Below are positions 32,417 to 34,671 of a stretch of DNA of 34,671 bases, piece by piece. Source of the stretch: Propionibacterium sp. (lineage in GTDB: Bacteria; Actinomycetota; Actinomycetes; Propionibacteriales; Propionibacteriaceae); assembly GCA_012514785.1 (NCBI GenBank), contig JAAYZP010000027.1, positions 1 to 34,671 of the forward strand, read 5' to 3'. The position numbers were made by a program, and so were the translations under genes. The notes under the pieces are model-generated. The model did not search any database. It worked only from the letters and a program-made list of their open reading frames with translations, and was not told where the DNA came from. The stretch's first letter is position 1. The number at the start of each line of letters is the position of its first letter.

Positions 32417-32446
32417 TTGCTTCGTAGACCATGCAGGGTCTATGCT
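32417..32446 (+). promoter_or_regulatory. higBA promoter (leaderless)
   Basis: TTGCTT (32417-32422), 18 nt, then TATGCT (32441-32446) with 6 nt to ATG 32453. No ribosome-binding site precedes the ATG. Confidence 0.5.
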
Positions 32447-32452
32447 GTTGGC

Positions 32453-32803
32453 ATGTGGAGCGTCGACATCGAGCTGATTGCTTGGTGGCTCGCTTCGCTG
32501 GATGACGGTTCGCGTGAGCAGGTTGTCGCCGCGATCGAGTTGCTGGAGGACCGAGGTCCGCAGCTCGGGCGTCCCGTCGTCGACACCGTGTCCGCATCCC
32601 GGCACAAGAACATGAAGGAACTCAGGCCAGGGTCGTCTGGTCGATCCGAGTTGCGTGTTCTGTTCGCATTCGATCCGGAGCGATCGGCGATCATGCTGAT
32701 TGCCGGAGACAAGGCCGGCGATTGGAAGCGTTGGTACAAGCGGAACATTCCGCTGGCCGACGACCTGTTCGACGACCACCTGCGTGTACTGAGAGGGGAA
32801 TGA
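32453..32803 (+). CDS. higB: RelE/HigB-type toxin
   Basis: A 116-residue RelE-superfamily toxin of the HigB (Gp49-like) type, expected to cleave mRNA on the ribosome. Family features are DGSREQVVAAIELLEDRGPQLGRPVVDTV, HKNMKELRPGSSGRSELRVLFAFDPERS and LIAGDKAGDWKRWYKRNIPLADDLFDDHL, with Lys and Arg residues in these parts as the likely active site. A leaderless start at 32453 follows a TATGCT -10; an upstream TTG start at 32417 lies in the promoter. The antitoxin gene starts 3 nt after its stop. Toxin before antitoxin is the HigBA order. It sits between thrB and rho and may be mobile. Confidence 0.85.
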   Translation: MWSVDIELIAWWLASLDDGSREQVVAAIELLEDRGPQLGRPVVDTVSASRHKNMKELRPGSSGRSELRVLFAFDPERSAIMLIAGDKAGDWKRWYKRNIPLADDLFDDHLRVLRGE

Positions 32804-32806
32804 TCC

Positions 32807-33112
32807 ATGGCAATGACACTCAGGGACTTTGTCGCTGAGCATCCTGTCGACCGAGAGCGCGTCGAGGCGCACAAGGAACGGATGCTCGCGGAGGTCCGCG
32901 CCTACCGCTTGCGTGAACTGCGCGAGCAGGCCGGCCTGACGCAAGCGCAACTGGCAGAGCGCATCGGCGTTGGCCAGCGGCAGGTGTCGAAGATCGAGAA
33001 CGGCGACCTCGACAGCGCGAAGGTCGGCACCATCCGCAACTATCTTAAGGCTGTGGGCGGCGAGCTCGCGCTCGAGTACGTGTTGGGTGACCAGCGCATC
33101 CAGGTCGCCTGA
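32807..33112 (+). CDS. higA: XRE-family antitoxin HigA
   Basis: A 101-residue XRE-type antitoxin. The helix-turn-helix is LRELREQAGLTQAQLAERIGVGQRQVSKIENGD. It should bind HigB and repress the higBA promoter. The N-terminal 30 residues (FVAEHPVDRERVEAHKERML) are the usual toxin-neutralising helix. GGGGA lies 7 nt before ATG 32807. Confidence 0.87.
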   Translation: MAMTLRDFVAEHPVDRERVEAHKERMLAEVRAYRLRELREQAGLTQAQLAERIGVGQRQVSKIENGDLDSAKVGTIRNYLKAVGGELALEYVLGDQRIQVA

Positions 33113-33481
33113 GCTGGTCAAAGGCTACTTGGCTACGGAACGCGGTGCAGTACCGCTTCAACGTGTGCGTGGATGTCCTGCCCGCGCAGTTTTATGTGAC
33201 CTACGGCAGACGATTCGGGTGATCAGTGGGCGAGGCGGGTCGTGACCTGTGGCACTGGCGCGGCGCCTGTTTGTCAAGTCCCCAGGGAACGGGGGCGCAC
33301 CTGCCTGCATTCATGCGTAGTGCGTAGTTGGTCACAGGGTCGAGGGCTGCTAGTCTTGAGTTTGGTTCCCGTTGATTGCATCGCGTGAGGGACATCTATC
33401 CCACCTTGAAACGCAACCGGTCTAACCACTTATAGCTACCCCGGCCACGCCTGGTTCGAATGGCGTGCGGAAGGAAACTCC
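33113..33481 (+). promoter_or_regulatory. rho: 369-nt intergenic region with rho promoter and leader
   Basis: TTGGTC (33328-33333), 17 nt, then TAGTCT (33351-33356) forms a good promoter. The transcript would have a leader of about 120 nt before rho. rho genes in other bacteria are controlled by attenuation in such leaders. I see no riboswitch. From 33113 to about 33225 one frame reads WLRNAVQYRFNVCVDV then LPAQFYVTYG without a start, possibly a gene remnant (see findings). The rest shows nothing clear. Confidence 0.5.
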
Positions 33482-34671
33482 GTGACCGAATCTTTGGCGA
33501 GTCTGAAACTCGTCGATCTCAAATCCAAGGCCTCCACCATGGGGATCAAGGGCATCTCCGGCATGCGCAAGGCCGATCTCATCGCCGCCATCGAGGGCAA
33601 GGGCTCGTCGACGTCGCAGCCCCGCGCGGCCAAGGGCGAGCAGCGCCCGGCGGCCCAGGAGGCCCTCCCCGACACCGACAAGCAGCCCTCCGGCCAGCAG
33701 CGTCAGCAGGCGCAGGGTGACGGGGGACAGCAGCAGTCCGCGCAGGCCCAGCAGGGCGGCGGGCAGTCGGATGGCGGGCAGGGCGGCCAGGACTCCCGCA
33801 GGACGCGTCGTCGACGTGGCACCGGCGGCACCGACCGCAACCCGGCCGATCAGGAGGCCGTCAACGAAGAGGTCGGCGAGCTCCTGGCAGCCGCGATGGG
33901 CGAGCCGCCCCGCAAGCAGACGAGGCAGGATAACCAGCCGCAGGCCCAGCGCCAGCAGCAGCCACAACACCAGCAGCAGTCGCAGCACGACGACTCCGAC
34001 CACCAGGGCGGCACGCGCCGCAACCGCCGTCGCCGCAACCGCGAGCGCGAGCGCCCGCAGAACCGCCGCCGAGGCGGCGGCCAGGGCTTCGACCGCATGG
34101 AGGCGGAGCCGGAGATCGCCGAGGGTGACGTGCTCGCGAACGTGAGCGGCATCGTCGACATCCTCGACAACTACGCCTTCGTCCGCACCTCCGGCTACCT
34201 GCCGGGCTCGCACGACGCCTACGTCTCGATGGGCACGGTGCGCCAGTACGGGCTGCGCCGCGGTGACGTGATCACCGGCGCGATCCGCCAGCCCCGCGAG
34301 GGCGAACGCCGCGAGAAGTACAACCCGCTGGTGCGGCTGGACAGCGTCAACGGCGATGCGCCGGAAAAGGCGAAAAACCGCCCGGAGTTCGCGAAGCTCA
34401 CTCCGCTGTACCCGCAGGAGCGGCTGCGGATGGAGACGACGCAGAACGGCTACCTGGGGCGCATCGTCGACCTGGTGGCGCCCATCGGCAAGGGCCAACG
34501 AGGGCTGATCGTGTCCCCGCCCAAGGCTGGTAAGACGATGGCCATGCAGTCGATCGCCAACGCGATCGCCGAGAACAACCCCGAGGTCCACCTCATGGTG
34601 GTGCTCGTGGACGAGCGCCCGGAGGAGGTCACCGATTTCCAGCGGACCGTCTCCGGCGAGGTGATCGCGTC
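33482..34671 (+). CDS. rho: transcription termination factor Rho (3' end missing)
   Basis: The first 396 residues of Rho, a hexameric RNA-dependent ATPase that ends transcripts. The start is GTG 33482 with AAGGA 6 nt upstream. Residues 1-40 are the Rho N-terminal helical domain (LVDLKSKASTMGIKGISGMRKADLIAAI). Residues 41-205 form a Gln/Arg/Gly/Asp-rich disordered insert typical of actinobacteria. Residues about 212-290 are the RNA-binding cold-shock domain (GIVDILDNYAFVRTSGYLPG). The ATPase starts with Walker A SPPKAGKT (345-352) and VDERPEEVTDF (376-386). The rest lies beyond the window. Confidence 0.96.
   Translation, partial: MTESLASLKLVDLKSKASTMGIKGISGMRKADLIAAIEGKGSSTSQPRAAKGEQRPAAQEALPDTDKQPSGQQRQQAQGDGGQQQSAQAQQGGGQSDGGQGGQDSRRTRRRRGTGGTDRNPADQEAVNEEVGELLAAAMGEPPRKQTRQDNQPQAQRQQQPQHQQQSQHDDSDHQGGTRRNRRRRNRERERPQNRRRGGGQGFDRMEAEPEIAEGDVLANVSGIVDILDNYAFVRTSGYLPGSHDAYVSMGTVRQYGLRRGDVITGAIRQPREGERREKYNPLVRLDSVNGDAPEKAKNRPEFAKLTPLYPQERLRMETTQNGYLGRIVDLVAPIGKGQRGLIVSPPKAGKTMAMQSIANAIAENNPEVHLMVVLVDERPEEVTDFQRTVSGEVIA

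Noticed and set aside
33422..34591. 389-codon minus-strand frame opposite rho
   Set aside because: Antisense shadow of rho; low-complexity Leu/Ala composition follows the Gln/Arg-rich insert of rho read backwards.

Overview
This window is chromosomal DNA from a high-GC actinobacterium. The evidence is WhiB1, the SigR/RsrA zinc anti-sigma pair, the fused 2-oxoglutarate dehydrogenase Kgd, coproporphyrin-dependent heme enzymes (HemQ), the 24-residue ribosomal protein bL37, the Rho-type factor with a long Gln/Arg/Gly-rich insert, and many genes that look leaderless. The set of families would fit the Propionibacteriaceae (for example a Tessaracoccus-like genus), but that placement is inference from recollection and not a computed result. 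The block aroA-rsgA / SRAP / sigR-rsrA / pdtaS / whiB1 is a conserved actinobacterial neighbourhood, also found near aroA in mycobacteria.

Layout. 0.1-3.2 kb: a TetR repressor divergent from an FMN reductase-MFS exporter operon, with an operator-like palindrome on the promoter. 3.2-3.9 kb: two tandem, paralogous ~60-residue single-span membrane proteins, each with the same 67-nt upstream element and its own strong terminator. 3.9-7.5 kb (minus): FecCD-type permease, ATPase and lipoprotein for heme or siderophore uptake, then a FadR-type GntR regulator. 7.6-11.1 kb (plus): ferrochelatase, HemQ, a DUF2332 protein and a DUF218/YdcF-like protein. 11.2-13.5 kb: an ABC exporter divergent from a MarR regulator. 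13.5-14.1 kb: a CueP-like copper lipoprotein. 14.1-17.6 kb (minus): DoxX-like protein, aroA, rsgA and a class E/F-like sortase, all closely coupled. 17.7-21.2 kb: SRAP protein, sigR-rsrA, bL37, PdtaS histidine kinase and WhiB1. 21.4-28.1 kb: a small membrane protein, then on the minus strand a GT87-like membrane protein, kgd, a DUF6104 protein and galK. 28.15-28.8 kb: tRNA-Arg(CCG) and a lipoprotein of unknown function. 28.8-32.4 kb: lysA-hom-thrB. 32.4-33.1 kb: a HigB/HigA toxin-antitoxin pair. From 33.48 kb: rho, cut by the window end.

How the genes work together. The importer and the hemH-hemQ genes diverge from one short intergenic region with a 15-bp direct repeat, which suggests joint control of iron/heme uptake and heme synthesis. 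SigR has a SigR-type promoter at its own start, and the two possible start codons suggest long and short forms like those of Streptomyces SigR. lysA-hom-thrB supplies lysine, homoserine and threonine precursors, but thrC is not in the cluster. The least explained part is the pair of small membrane-protein cassettes at 3250-3927.
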